Source: Siphonodentalium dalli (lineage: Eukaryota > Mollusca > Scaphopoda > Gadilida > Siphonodentaliidae). Taken from it: 64,000 bases of DNA. Shown here piece after piece: positions 35,330 to 47,789 of this stretch; positions within the stretch are counted from its first letter, which is position 1; each line of letters opens with the position of its first letter. A model generated the notes under the pieces. That model saw only the letters and a program-made list of their open reading frames with translations, was not told the DNA's origin and searched no databases. Both the position numbers and the translations under genes were made by a program. The stretch lies in NCBI GenBank assembly GCA_032622095.1, contig CP136065.1:94805343-94869342 (forward strand), written 5' to 3'.

Positions 35330-35770
35330 TTTTTGCGCATTTGGAACATTTAGGACATCCTGTGTGATTTTTTTTACGAATTTGGGGCATCCTGTGTGTC
35401 TGTTTGCACATTTTAGAGATCATGGGTGTCTTTTTGAACATGTGGGATATCCTGGGTGTCTTTTTGAGCATGTGGGACATCCTGTGTGTCTTTTTGAGCA
35501 TGTGGGACATCCTGTGTGTCTTTTTGAGCATGTGGGACATCCTGTGTGTCTTTTTGAGCATGTGGGACATCATGGGTGTATGTTTGAGCATGTGGGACAT
35601 CATGGGTGTCTTTGAGCATGTGGGACATCGTGGGTGTCTTTTTGAGCATGTGGGACATCCTGTGTGTCTGTTTGAGCATGTGGGACATCCTGGGTGTCTT
35701 TTTGAGCACGTGGGACATCCTGGGTGTCTGTTTGCACATTTTAGAGATCATGGGTGTCTTTTTGTACGAT
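35330..35770. repeat. 30-bp minisatellite
   Basis: About 14 units with a period of exactly 30 bp and core GAGCATGTGGGACATCC plus TGTGTGTCTTTTT. Because 30 is divisible by three, both strands show long open frames of a ten-residue repeat (FLSMWDILCV on plus, MSHMLKKTHR on minus). These are probably not genes: no start context, splice signals or non-repeat domain accompany them. Confidence 0.85.
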
Positions 35771-36744
35771 ACCATTCTGTAGTAAATAGTGGTATGTTGT
35801 ATATGTGCTATTTATAAGTAGTTTGTCCTTCATTCTATTTAAGCATCCTACATTCATATACGACAAATTGCCTGTAATATGCCCAGCATATTTCGTATAT
35901 TTCGTCTCACATAAGAACCCCCATGAGTAAAGATCGAATTTTGGCTGTATACTGGCAGGATATTTCCATATCCGTAATCGTATTCGTGGTTTTGCGAAAG
36001 GTCTCTATTGGCGATTTATAACTGTGTACGGTTAAGTGCTCTAAGTCTGTCAGTGCTATTACTAGCATGCGAATATTTCTTCGACTCGATTGATTCTGGT
36101 AAAGATGTATTATTATGCTCTAATCCATACACACAAATGGCGATAACATGAACACACAGAGTGATAACATCGGACTGAAATTTTCACATCCGGTTGTTAA
36201 CACGGGAAGGCAATATCATTATCCCATTCTAGATTAAATCGATATTATCTTCGATTCCGGATAGACTCACACAGTGTCATTGGTCATCGTCACATCTGAA
36301 GGAAATCGTCTGTGGAGTTGTAAATTGGGTAGATGGAGACCAGTCTGGGTGAACGTCGACTCTATATTTGAAATATAGATTGTAATGAATATTTAGGTAT
36401 GAGTTTACTCAGACTGGATGGAGACATACAATAGAACACGCAATGCTATAATGTAACATTATGCATGGTGGTATATACACATGTATATATGCCTTTAACA
36501 CAAGCAAACTCGTGTCGTCTAATCCTCTATTTGCATGTTATATATACTATCATAATGAGTCATAACTCTGACATATATTCACGCCAGTACCAGTAATCGT
36601 ATGGTCACAGATGCAATTTCGGAGGAAGTGCATTGACATGTTTCCAGAATGGCAGATCAAGAATTTCGAATGTAGTGGGTTCGAACCCATGTTCAGACTG
36701 ATACGCTTCCTAACTCTCGATGAAAGGGCTTCATTTTTAAGGAT

Positions 36745-36820
36745 GTCCCCGTAGCCGAGGTGGTTAGGTCGTTAGTCTGGGCTAGACGAGGTTGGCGCGG
36801 GTTCGAACCCCGGCATGGAT
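36745..36820 (+). other. tRNA-like sequence / tRNA-derived SINE head
   Basis: The A box TAGCCGAGGTG (36752-36762) and B box GGTTCGAACCC (about 36799-36810) fit the internal RNA polymerase III consensus. The acceptor arm GTCCCCG pairs with CATGGAT at only five of seven positions. The anticodon stem-loop (GTC-TGGGCTA-GAC) lacks the universal U33, so this is unlikely to be a working tRNA. A decayed T-arm (GTGGGTTCGAACCCATG, near 36677) lies just upstream. A SINE head is the better reading. Confidence 0.6.
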
Positions 36821-37989
36821 GAAGCACGGATGACCTTCGTTATAGGTTGAAATTACTGTTAAAATTTATGAAAATTTCCTCAAGAATATACTAATAGTAT
36901 AGTATTATAGTATATGAATGCGATATTATCCATAAAACACACTCTTTGTGTGAGCCGTAAATAGTGAGTGATATGAATAACAATCAACACCGTGGCGAAT
37001 ATTTCAGGAGAGTGATTCACTGTGACCCACTCAACACCGAAATCTTGAGTTGCGAGGAATAGTGAGTGCCATACCTATGTTGTAAACAACTTGGTGGCAG
37101 TTTTAACCAAAGTACTGCACTGTAACCTAATTTGGCTTATGTTTACATAACACACCATACGAACTTACAATAACAAACTATTCACGCGAAATTTTGATTG
37201 GTATAATAACAAAACTTATCTATATTTTAATATTCTTTCTACTTATAGCGGTTTTAACAGATGTGGCTATTTTAACAGGAATATCCAATGCGAACGACAT
37301 CCGTGCTTTTAAGACTTACCCTTTATGGTGAATTCAAATACCTGCAATAAGTGAAAGAGGGGTAACTGAAGTGGGAAGGGTTTCGAAGTGTCAGTTGTTT
37401 TCGGAAATTAATTATCAATAGTATTATGGAGGAAAACGAGCGGCAGGACAAGAGAGCAGTGATATATAGAATGTAAAACCTTGTTCAGTAATGTTAGAAT
37501 GTCTAAATCTAGTATGGTCTTCGTATGCTAGCACGACTATACAAATGAATGGATTCACTCAATATAGTTTTCCTATATATTACAATGATGATTACAAACA
37601 CACTCTGTTCTCTACGTCTGGGCTTTCTGGTGAATTTTACCTCGGATTAAAGCAACGTACATATAGTCCTTGGGCCAATTCTCAGAAATCTCTAGATTTC
37701 GAGTTAGATGCACCCCCTCCAACAAAGGTTTCTATAGTTCAAACTAAGGACCAATATATGACGCATCCGATTTTGCTTGCTGCCGCTTCAGAAGGTGTCC
37801 CAAAATAGATTTTTCAGGGAGGAAAACTCTAATCTATAAAATAACATTTCCTCGAGGACAAGTGTCGGCGCGTAACAAAACAAGAGCATCGCTGAGGCGT
37901 GGCAAAATAGGCCTTTAGTCGTTTCGAATTGTACTACCGCAAAATAAAATAATAATTTGAGCTTACAAACAATATCTGATATACCCCTA

Positions 37990-38790
37990 ATTTCAATGCC
38001 AAAATGCGGTCAAATTCTGAGTCGAAAAATGGCCGTTTCTCATGTGAAAACAAATGGACAGAACATATTCGTACTTGGTCTGTTGTTTTAGCTGGGAAAT
38101 ACATATACCAGCTTTGGTTCAAATCAAATAATTCAAACAGGAGTTATCGGTCGGAATCAGAAATGTTATGACATCGGTCAAATTCTAAATCGAAAAAGGG
38201 CCGTAACTCATGTAAAAATAATTTGACGGAACTCATACTCGAACTGAAAAATGGCTTTCACAGTGGAATGTTACTGGTGAAGGTAGCTGAAGAATGACCT
38301 TCATCTGATACAGGTGACACGTTATTAAAGGATGATATCTTGTTAATTTGATTTGTACATCATATCTAAATAATTTAAACTGGTGAAATAATGGGGGAAT
38401 AGCCATGTCGTATACTATACTTGGGGATTTATTTTAAAAAGTATACACATGACCTATGGTATTTCTTGCATTTTCATGATCACCTGGTGTCAACCTACTT
38501 GTGTAGCTGGGTAAACATCACTGGAGTGGCCGCAGGCTTCAATTCAGTGAATTTGACTGAAACGTTAACACTGTCGTCTATGGTGAAACCATTTAGTTCA
38601 CCGATTCATACACATACCAACTTTGGTTCAGGTCAAATAATCCAAACTAGAGTTATCGATCGGAAAAATGTTAACGGACGGACGGCGAGATGGCTCGATC
38701 GGACGTCCCGACGTCCCGACGGACGGACGGACGGACAGTCTGATTCCATAATACCACATTTAAAAAAAATTACTGAGGTTACAAACTGAA
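37990..38790 (+). repeat. AAAGGGCCATAACTC repeat, diverged copy
   Basis: TCAAATTCTGAGTCGAAAAA, GAACATATTCGTACTTGG, TACACATACCAACTTTGG and a GGACGGACGGACGGACAG tail (about 38713-38737) are present, spread over several units. Confidence 0.5.
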
Positions 38791-39002
38791 CAAGTTATCT
38801 TTTCTATTAATTAGTAATCATTATAAAATGACTTGAGAGGGGGCTGACACACTTTACGGATGTCTCATTCCAAACTTTTATCAAAATTTTCATCATGAAT
38901 TTCCAATAAGTATTTATTGGGAAATTTGTTGCCTTAGACAGTCGTACATTTTCCTTCTTTTGGTGACACTTTTGTAAAATAGTCTTCATTTGGAGAGCTT
39001 AA

Positions 39003-39204
39003 CCCTGTATATACTACATGGATTCTCCCAGTGTGTTAAGTGTACATCGGAATGGTCTATTATTGATTTGGAGGGATTATGTTAATGTGATAATAGCAGA
39101 CGACAGATAAATAAAAGTGCGGAATGAACCCTATCCACTGAGGAACATTTCCTATATACAGATAACGTTTACTATTGAGCAATGATGTTTTGGTATGGAA
39201 AAGG
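39003..39204 (-). mobile_element. CCCTTTCTA-family TTAA element
   Basis: The 202-bp copy is flanked by TTAA on both sides (38999-39002 and 39205-39208). The family interior reads GGATTCTCCCAGTGTG, GGAATGGTCTATTATTG, AGCAGACGACAG and GCGGAATGAA. The ends have drifted from consensus. Confidence 0.72.
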
Positions 39205-39705
39205 TTAAGGATCCTATTGGTAAATTTCCACACATGGGATGGGTGCAAATGAAAGTTCGCGAACTGGAGTTTAGACTTGAAAGTTCAAGGTTGCAGTGTG
39301 CAGTTGGAAATATCAAGGTGGACATTCCTCAACGGACACCCTGTACTCAGGTCAGTACATATATCAGTGGGAGGGTGGATATATATTACTATAGTTACTC
39401 TTGTAATGAACATATCGATATTATCCTTGCACGACCATTGAAATGACAATCTAAGGCGAGTAACTCAAAAACAAATGTTCAAGAATTTCTTTGACTGTAC
39501 TGAGTGTACTCCCAAGTGTGAGATCTGTGCGAGTACAAATATACTTCCCGACTGTTTGTTTGTAGATTTTAGGAAGCTCAAGCATGGTGACACGACCCGG
39601 TAACTTGTAGTAAATGTATAGAAAAACCAAGGTACTTCCACGGGTTCCTGTAGGCAATCCTGTAATTGCCCACAAGAACCCGTGGAAATACCTTGGATAA
39701 GGTAA

Positions 39706-40039
39706 TGGATTCTCCCATTCGATTATAAAAAAGTATATATTGGAATGGTCTATTACTCAATTGGAGGGGTGTTCGGGAAAAAGAGCAGAGACATATAGGC
39801 GAAAAGATAATATAAGTGCAGAAGGATATATTGGAATGGTCTATTACTCAATTGGAGGGGTGTTCAGGAAAAATGGGCAGCCGACATACAGGCGAAAAAA
39901 TAATATAAGTGCAGAAGGATTCATTTTCCTTGGTGGGGAATATTCAGGTAATAAGTTGAACAATAGTCGTTTGTTGAACTTATTATCTGAACATATCCCA
40001 AGGGAACTATCCACCACAGAGTATTTAGAATAGAAAGGG
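39706..40039 (-). mobile_element. CCCTTTCTA-family TTAA element with internal duplication
   Basis: This family copy ends TTTAGAATAGAAAGGG and is followed by TTAA (40040-40043). About 90 bp of its interior is tandemly duplicated (39736-39826 and 39827-39920), each unit beginning ATATTGGAATGGTCTATT and ending GTGCAGAAGGAT. Confidence 0.68.
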
Positions 40040-40266
40040 TTAATGTCATGACCATCGTAATCGTCGCCATGGTCGTCGGCGAATTCCTCATCGCCATTAT
40101 GGTAATATGTGCCATACACCCGTCTACAACCAAATACTATCGAGTAGTGAGCATAGCCAACCACGGGATCTGATAATTATTTCGTGAATATAGCATAATT
40201 ATCTAAATGAGAAACTGGTGTAAGAGTCCCATGGATGGGGTAGATGGAAACCGCGCAGTTGTATGA

Positions 40267-41212
40267 CAGGGACGTGGCCAGAGGGTCCGCGTAGTACATG
40301 GGGGTATCAACTTTGATTCAACTGTACCCGCCCCTTGAACCATATACTAGCACTCAGCTTTGCTGAATTCCATTTCCACCGCCTCGTTGGTTGTAACTTT
40401 CCATTAATAATGTTACCTCAATAGTTCTAACTATTGGACATTTCCAACCTGATACCCCATAACTGATGGCCATTTCAGGCAAAAACAAATTGATAGGAAG
40501 TTGAAAAATGGTACTGTTGGTCTAAAAGCAACGAACTCCCCACTAATTGCTGGTTGGAAAATCAAACAATGAGAACAATTTCAACCTATATGTGATGTAA
40601 AATTTCTAACTTATTATTTTTCCGGGCACATATGCCGGGGTGGGTGAGTGGTCGATGGGACCAACAAACAATTTTTTCTGCAACTCAAAATTTATTTGAC
40701 TGTTTTTTGCATTGAGTTTGGCTTTAAAACACATAGAATAAGAGAAATAATGTAATTCTAACTGATACACTGACTGCAGGCAGTTATCGTGTTGTATTTT
40801 GTTGCAAATTTTGAAATCCAAGATGGCCGCTGGCAGCCATGTTTTTTTGGCCGAATGACCCCAAAGTGAATCGTTCCTATTTAATGTCAATGTTAACATC
40901 CATGGCAAATAGTATGCACAGAAATTCATATACATCTGTTTACAGTGAATTTCCCCCCGCAAATCTCTGTTTTAGTGTTAAAAGGGATGGGTGTCCAAAA
41001 ATGGTCGGAAAAAACTGCCGAAAACGGAAAAACAATTGGACGCGGGGGTGGGTGGGTCCAACAAGGGTCGAAAGATAAAAATCAGCATACGTGCCTGAAA
41101 ATTGTTTCCGACCCCCCCCCCGGCTAGGCATGAAATTTCCAACTGTTGAACAGTTTGATCAAAGTTGGGGAGGGTGGGGGGCACCCACAAACCCCATGTA
41201 TCCACGTCCCTG
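40267..41212. mobile_element. hAT-like element, related copy
   Basis: It begins CAGGGACGTGGCC and ends CCACGTCCCTG, with the same TTGGAAAxTTCCAAC-style interior as the 9.5 kb copy. The flanking 8-mers (TTGTATGA and ATGCAAGA) match at only 5 of 8 positions, so this is an older insertion or two joined fragments. No coding capacity is seen. Confidence 0.6.
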
Positions 41213-41560
41213 ATGCAAGAATATAACATCGAAGAAGTGAATATGAACCGAATTCATTTTGTCAGCGTGTACCATACATTCCGGTTACTAGTGTGACAAC
41301 GTTATCGAATGACTGCAGGAAATGTTATTTTCGTGCAAGCTGAGCTATCTGATCTCTAACTGGCAGGTCATGATGGATTGAATCTGTGCCCCCAAGGGTG
41401 AGATCGGTGCGAGTATAAATATACTCCACGACTGCGTGTTTATATTTAGATATTAAGAAGGTCAAGCTTGGTGACACGAGCCGGTAACTTGTAGAAAAGT
41501 AGACAATCCAAGGTACTTACATGGGTTCTTGTTGGCCTAGTTAGTTCAAATTTGGGTTAA

Positions 41561-41776
41561 AGGGGTACTGTACACTAAATCTGGCCATTTATTCATAAAT
41601 TTATTTTCATTATAATTACCATGTTGTTTTCATCGGTCATAGAACACATGAGTGTAATGTGCACTCACCCATGGCTCAAATTCTTTCATTCATTTGTTGC
41701 ACATATTCTGTTGAGTATAACAGGAGATGGTCCAATAAACGTCCGGATATACACATGTATAGGGCACAGCGCCCCT
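41561..41776. mobile_element. Short TTAA element with AGGGG termini
   Basis: The 216-bp element lies between TTAA at 41557-41560 and 41777-41780. The inverted ends AGGGGTACTGTACAC and AGGGGCGCTGTGCCC match imperfectly. It is non-coding. Confidence 0.6.
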
Positions 41777-43892
41777 TTAATTGTTATTATAAACAGCTAT
41801 ATATCGACATATCGTGAAGATTAACATTCAGCCAAAACGGCGTTTACATGTTAATTATCCCACCTTTAGAAAACTACTAATTCAGGCAGTGATTATCATG
41901 TTCATGTTGTGTTTACTTACACTGATATTAGGGAGCTTGAGCAAGTCAACATATATGTTGGTAAATTTTCGAGGAATGTAGATAAACCTAAGCATACCCG
42001 AGGGTTCTTGTGCGCCAAACCTTATGGAGCATGCATAAGTATTTATGGGGGTATCCCCCTGGTTTCAGAGAAGAAATATTGATTTATCAGCCTGGTATAT
42101 CTGATCTCCAAATGGCAGGTCGTGATGGACTGAATTTGTAACCTCAAGGATGAGATCGGTCCGCGTATAAATATACCCCCGCCTGTTTGTTTATATATAT
42201 TAGGAAGCTCAAGCATGGTGACACGAGCCGGTAACTTGTGGAAAAGTTAAGACAAACAAAGTTACATACACAGATTCCTGTTGGCCATTACGTTAGTTAG
42301 TTCAAACTGGGGTTCATTGTTATTTCCAACAGCTATTGCCATATCGTGACATAAGATCCCGAGAAGACCAACAGTCCGTCAAAACGGCGTTCACTTGTAA
42401 ACTATCCCACCTTTAGAAGACTTCTAATTCAGGCAGTGATTATCATGTTCGTGTTGTGTTTGCTTTTTCTGATATTAGGGAGCTTGAACAAGTCAACATA
42501 TGTTCTTCTCGAGGAATGTACACACACATAGTAATAGCCGAGGGTTCTTATGGAGCTTGTATAGCATGGATAAGAATTTATGGGGAAATCCCTCTGGTCT
42601 CAGAGAATACATATCAATGAACTAAGATATCTCCAGCCGGAAGCCAGGTCGTGATGGAATCAATCTGCGCCCCCAAGGATGAGATATTAGGGAGCTTGAT
42701 CATGCCGACGTGTGTTGGTAAATTGTAGCGGAGATAAACAAATGTGGGTTCTTGTCGGTATCAAAATTGTGCACATAAGGGTGAGATTGGTGCGCGTATC
42801 AATATACCCCCTTCTGTTTGTTTACTGGTATTTATAGAGAGCTTAAGAATGGCAAGTGCGGTAACTTGTAGAGGAAAGTAGACAAACCAAGGCAAATTCA
42901 CTGTTTCTTGCAGGTCATTAAAACCTTGTACTTAAAGGTGAGATCGGTGCGCATCATACCTGAATGTATATAAAATTCCCGACTGTTCGTTTATTGATAT
43001 TAGGATGATTAAGCATGCCGACTTGTGTCGGTGACTTGTAGCGGACTGTAGACCATCAGATCTTCGCATACATAATGACTATACGTCTACATATATTAAG
43101 TAAACATGCAGCCGTAGCAAAGTTATGTGTGACCTTATGCAAGTGGACCAAGCTATACGCTTTGGGTTTTAAAACTGACAAACAAGTAAATAACTCTTAA
43201 TTTGTCCGTAATTCTGTTACGATGCTGCATGTTAGTCTAATAACATGTTTAGCCTTACAAATGTACACATATATAACAACTGGGAGTATATGATGAACTG
43301 ACAGACAGACCAATGGACATACTAGTATATATATATACACGCCCGTTCTTCTAAGCCAAACAGTATGAAGCATATAGGGAACCCCCTGGTTCTCTAGAGG
43401 AATTTTGGATTTCTCAGCCTCGTATAGACAGGACCTGGTACCATGCATATGTATTGTTGTGATATGTTTAAATGTAATTAAAACACATTTATGGGAGAAT
43501 AAAGAACTCTTAAAGGACCGCATTTGGAAAATGGTGCGATATAGTGTATGTTGCATATAGTCAACCTATATACACACAAAGCGTTTGATCAGGACAATAT
43601 TTCATTTTGAATATTTAGCCTTGTTCACTATTTAGCATATTTGGTACATACGACCCACGTTATCTCAGTCATGGAGACAATACATGTATAGAGAACAATA
43701 ACGTCAACGGGACCTCAACATTCTACAATGTTGTTGTGAATGAACAATCACGATGACATTATAGCCAAGAAATAATAACATAACCACAATTGAATTTAGT
43801 TAAGTAATAATCACGGTTTCCTAATGTGATTACACAGTTTAAAGGAATCATGCGGAATCACAATTTATACATGTAAATCGCGAAGTGTCAAC

Positions 43893-44394
43893 TTAAAGGC
43901 ACGGGCGGCGTTCGTTTCAGAAATATTCATATTTGTTCAAATCGCCATCAACGGAAGGAATATTAAAAAATATATAGTTTTGTTCATATGCCAAACATAA
44001 CCAGCGCGTAAATAGTTTATTGTCGTCAAGGCGTACGATGGTGTACGTAAACAAGAACCTTCTCGTTCTGTGTACATAACACAGCGCAATTCTATTGGTT
44101 AATCATACACAAATTATATAAACGCTCTTTATAATTTCCATATCAGGAAAACAGTAACAAATAACGCTCTCTATGTTTACCATATCCGGATCTAAATAAA
44201 AGCTAGGTTCTGTAACGTTTACATAACAAAGGAAAAACATTTGACAATAACATACTGTTTATGCCATATTTCTGATTGGTATAAGAACAAGGTCTGTCTA
44301 TATTTTACTATTCTTTCTGTTTATGGCGGTTTTTGACGGAGCTGAATATTTTAACATCATGTATACCCACCGCCAACGCCGCCCGTATCTTTAA
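43893..44394. mobile_element. TTAA-bounded element with ACGGGCGGCGTT termini
   Basis: TTAA at 43893-43896 and 44391-44394 bound inverted ends AGGCACGGGCGGCGTT and (complement of right) AGATACGGGCGGCGTT. The right part (TGATTGGTATAAGAACAAGG through TTTATGGCGG) is also found at 37140-37270. The interior carries the recurring ACGCTCTTTAT motif at 44120. Confidence 0.68.
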
Positions 44395-44399
44395 CACAT

Positions 44400-47360
44400 G
44401 TGCCCGCTGACTATACAATAAACAATACATTTCTGGGACAACTAAATGCATATAATGTAACATTTTATTTGATAAATTTGCATACAAATTGTACTATAAT
44501 ATCTCGGTGATGAGCGCGTTCTATTCAAGTAAATTTGAGTTAATAAGAGAGACAGTTACATCTTCAAATCATACAAACTAACACAATCTTATTACTTCAG
44601 ACTAAACAAATCCCACAAAGACAGGAAACTTGAGTACAGCCCCCTGTAAATATTGGGAAAGTTATGGTGACGTTGCCTACACCGTTTGCTTCTGCCCTAA
44701 TGTAATCATTAACATTTTGGAAACCAAAATATCGATTATGAAGTGGATGTACTTATTGAACAAATAATGACTTGGTGTACTCATTTCAAACCTCGCGTAC
44801 CTCGGGGTACACGCAGCTAGGAAGTATATAAGTAGCAGACATGGTATCTGTGGAATCAGCTATTCTCGTTAATCCAACCGACGTATTGACTTCACAATTG
44901 ACAACATTGTGAAGAGCGCGACAACATTACTTCAACAACAGTTTCGATTTAAATAGGTGAATAGACGGACGAGCTAATTATGGTCGTATTCAACTTAATT
45001 ACTAGGATTCCATGCGAGTGAAGTTTCATGTGCATTTTAATTACTTAGATTTCATGCGAGTACAGTTCTATGTGCATTTTAATACCCCATGTACATATTT
45101 GTAGTGCGACATTTCGTCACGTTCGGGCATACAGGGCACTCGTGTGTGTGGGGCACGACGCCCATAAATGATGTGTGTAACAAAGCAAACAACACCTTAG
45201 GAATAATTCAGCTTGGATAATGAATGTATGACAAGCGGAATCTCCCCAGCAACTACACGTAGATAGAGAGATAGAGAGACTCCACAGTCCGGCAATCGGG
45301 TTAAGTCACACTTTCACACAATTCACACTGCTGACATCCGAGATATATGTACAGAAATTCTCACAGTTAATGGTGAGATATTGATCTGATCTGATATTTT
45401 ATTCTCAAACTGTTATATACATCATAAGAGAACACAATGATGACCCTTCGACCTGGCTCAACCAATTTATTTGAGTATAAATGTATATATAACACTTCCA
45501 ATAGGTGCAAATAATAATAATAATAATAATAATGGTAAACGTGTGCACGGGCAGGTCGAGAGCGCGCCTATTTACAAACGCATGCATGTGCAGTAATGTA
45601 ATGGTGAATTGAAACAGCATATATTATATTGTAGAATCCGCATACCATTAAGAATCAGGGGACCACAATATTTATCATGCATTTGGGTAACTTGTTTGGA
45701 CACAAAGCAATAGTTTTTTTTCGGAATTTGGTAGTATTTTTGAAGTAAATAATTTATTTTTGACTACCTAGAAAAAAAATAGAGTCCATATAGACTTAAA
45801 AATAAGTTTTAGTTATCAGAATCGGTTAATCACAACAAAATAATGCTAACCACTGTCAACTATGGTATAACATTTCCCAAAACGTGTTATTTATCAACAT
45901 GTTGTTCGATGAAATATGACCATATTATCAACTGAGTATCACGAAATTGGCTGTATTACCACTTGGTTTTAGAGTTGTCCATCTTCATCCGCAATTTTGA
46001 CCCAGACCAGACAAATAAGTGTACATCTCGAGAAATAACAAATTTCAAAAATCGATATCTGATCACCCTGAGCTTTGATGTGCGGGTTCCTCGAATCAAA
46101 TATGTTGTTACCCCGAAGCCAAAGACATAGTAATTTAGGAGCGTTAATTCAGATTATGCATCTTTAATGCACTATAGAAAACCTACCTCTGAGCGTATAG
46201 TTCAGAAAATAACCACGTTCCTTCAATTGTTCGGGTTAGCTATAATACTCAAAACTTTGAGATTAGCTACACTAAAACCTTTGTGAACTCTAGAAAACTT
46301 ATCTGCGAGCGTAGTTGAAACAAAAGTGCTATCAATATAATACTCCGAATTAAATTTCCAGTTTTCATGACGCATGGTAAAATCTCCATTTAGAATGCAG
46401 TTTGCACAAGCCAATGCTCGAGGACAAGAAATCGCGTAGCCTTTCATCTTAACGATAATGTTACAACGCCAAGACAATGTTGCCAAATTCAATTTCTTAG
46501 ATAATTAGGAAAAATTATGTTGGAAGATGTGAGTGTTTTGAACTGGTAGCTGCATGTGGTGCTTCAATAATCGAATCGGATCAAAGAGATATCTTCGAGC
46601 AACAGTTAATCGGATTTCCTTAAAATTTTCTCTTCACACAAACTAGGGCACGACGCTGCAGTGCATGGTGTTGGGCTAGCAGGATTAAGTTATATTATGT
46701 ATGGATGGGCGGAGTTCAAAGGGTTGGCCAAAACTTGCACAAACACACACTATGGGTTCCTTGATGGCATTATTGCTGAATGAATTCACAAAATGTCACG
46801 AAACCAAAACCTATGGAGTACTCACGGGGAGTACTCACGCCAACTTTGGCATAATTGTTTTGAAAAGTTGGAAATAACTACCTGTATATTAATAGTAGTT
46901 GCACATTTGAGACTAAACACTGTGAGTATTTCATACTTCAAATTCTGATAATCTGAACAAAAGGCTCAAATGGAACACTTTACAGTGTTAGAAGCATCGC
47001 CAATACGATATACGTTTAGTGAGTGCCGTTGAAGCAAATTAGGCATTAGACACTCTAGCCCCGTCCTTCACAACAATTTAAGAATTAACTGTTTTGAGCC
47101 TTGGTCGAATATCGCCATTATTCGGGGGAATCGGTGTGACTGCTGGGTCGTTATCACAACCTACACTGAGCGCAACAGTACTTGCACAAAATAGATGTGT
47201 TTACCTTTTATGGGGGTGCATGGGGGTATAGAAATATCAACATGCATTGCTATTAATCATGGGTCACTATATAGATGGCTGTATCGACAGACAGTTTGTA
47301 CATGTTAAATCATATTAGCCTCTATTTGAACCACTGCCCCGTAATACCTGACACCATTCA
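44400..47360. other. Intergenic, no gene seen
   Basis: Apart from the AGGTAC-family copy, it holds only an ATA/AAT microsatellite (45510-45533) and a short direct duplication GATTxCATGCGAGTxxAGTT at 45007 and 45048. No frame carries recognisable domains. Confidence 0.45.
45790..46163. mobile_element. AGGTAC-family element, left end lost
   Basis: It carries the same interior as 17618-18074 (CAACCACTGTCAACTATGG, CCATCTTCATCCGCAATT, CGATATCTGATCACCC). The right end ATTATGCATCT is followed by TTAA at 46164-46167. The left terminus is not recognisable. Confidence 0.62.
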
Positions 47361-47363
47361 GGG

Positions 47364-47450
47364 GGTTGATAGCTGGCTCAGTTAGATTGTGGACCGACCT
47401 CTGAGATTTATAACTTCGATACGGTCGAGGGTTCAAATCCGACATGGTAT
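47364..47450 (+). mobile_element. tRNA-derived SINE head
   Basis: The A box TGGCTCAGTTAG (47374-47385) and B box GGTTCAAATCC (47430-47440) are about 56 bp apart, with tRNA-like arms around them (ACGGTCGAGGG before and GACATGG after the B box). No long tail or target duplication was identified. Confidence 0.55.
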
Positions 47451-47789
47451 CGGTCGAACTTGGTGTCGCCATCTGTATTCCCAGTACCATGGACATCAGG
47501 AGTCAACCATCGATGCCACGAACTATGAGAAAGATCACAGATGCAAAAGAGGCAAAACAAAATACGTACTGGGCGAATGTCATATCTCCGCTCCTCTCAT
47601 GGTGTCATGACCAGGATGACACTACGCTAGGCGAGCAGTCGGATCGGAAGCCGATGGTAATGACTGTCCCATGTGCAACAATGTGCGACCTACTCGGTGC
47701 CTTCGCAAGAGTATTCAACATAATGAAGTTGGCGATGTATCCTATAGATAGAAAGATTCCTCCGAATACGTACCATTTATATATATAAC

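Larger units (their letters stand above)
39480..43060. repeat. Decayed higher-order tandem array
   Basis: A block with GAGATCGGTGCGxGTATAAA, TTAGGAAGCTCAAGCATGG and GAGCCGGTAACTTGTAG recurs at about 39500, 41395, 42140, 42780 and 42935. A second block (AAAACGGCGTT, ATCCCACCTTTAGAA, TTCAGGCAGTGATTATCATG) at 41835 and 42373 shows a larger period of about 540 bp. TTAA and hAT-like elements interrupt the array. Confidence 0.7.

Noticed and set aside
35109-35603. 164-residue minus-strand frame of a decapeptide repeat as a possible protein gene
   Set aside because: It is produced by the 30-bp minisatellite; the opposite strand is equally open and no non-repeat domain or start context supports it.
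37491-37808. 105-codon plus-strand frame
   Set aside because: No domain, coiled coil or signal is recognised, and it has no splice context; it is most likely chance.
39195-39446. 83-codon frame with coiled-coil-like start (VRELEFRLESS)
   Set aside because: It starts inside the end of a TTAA element and has no support beyond composition.
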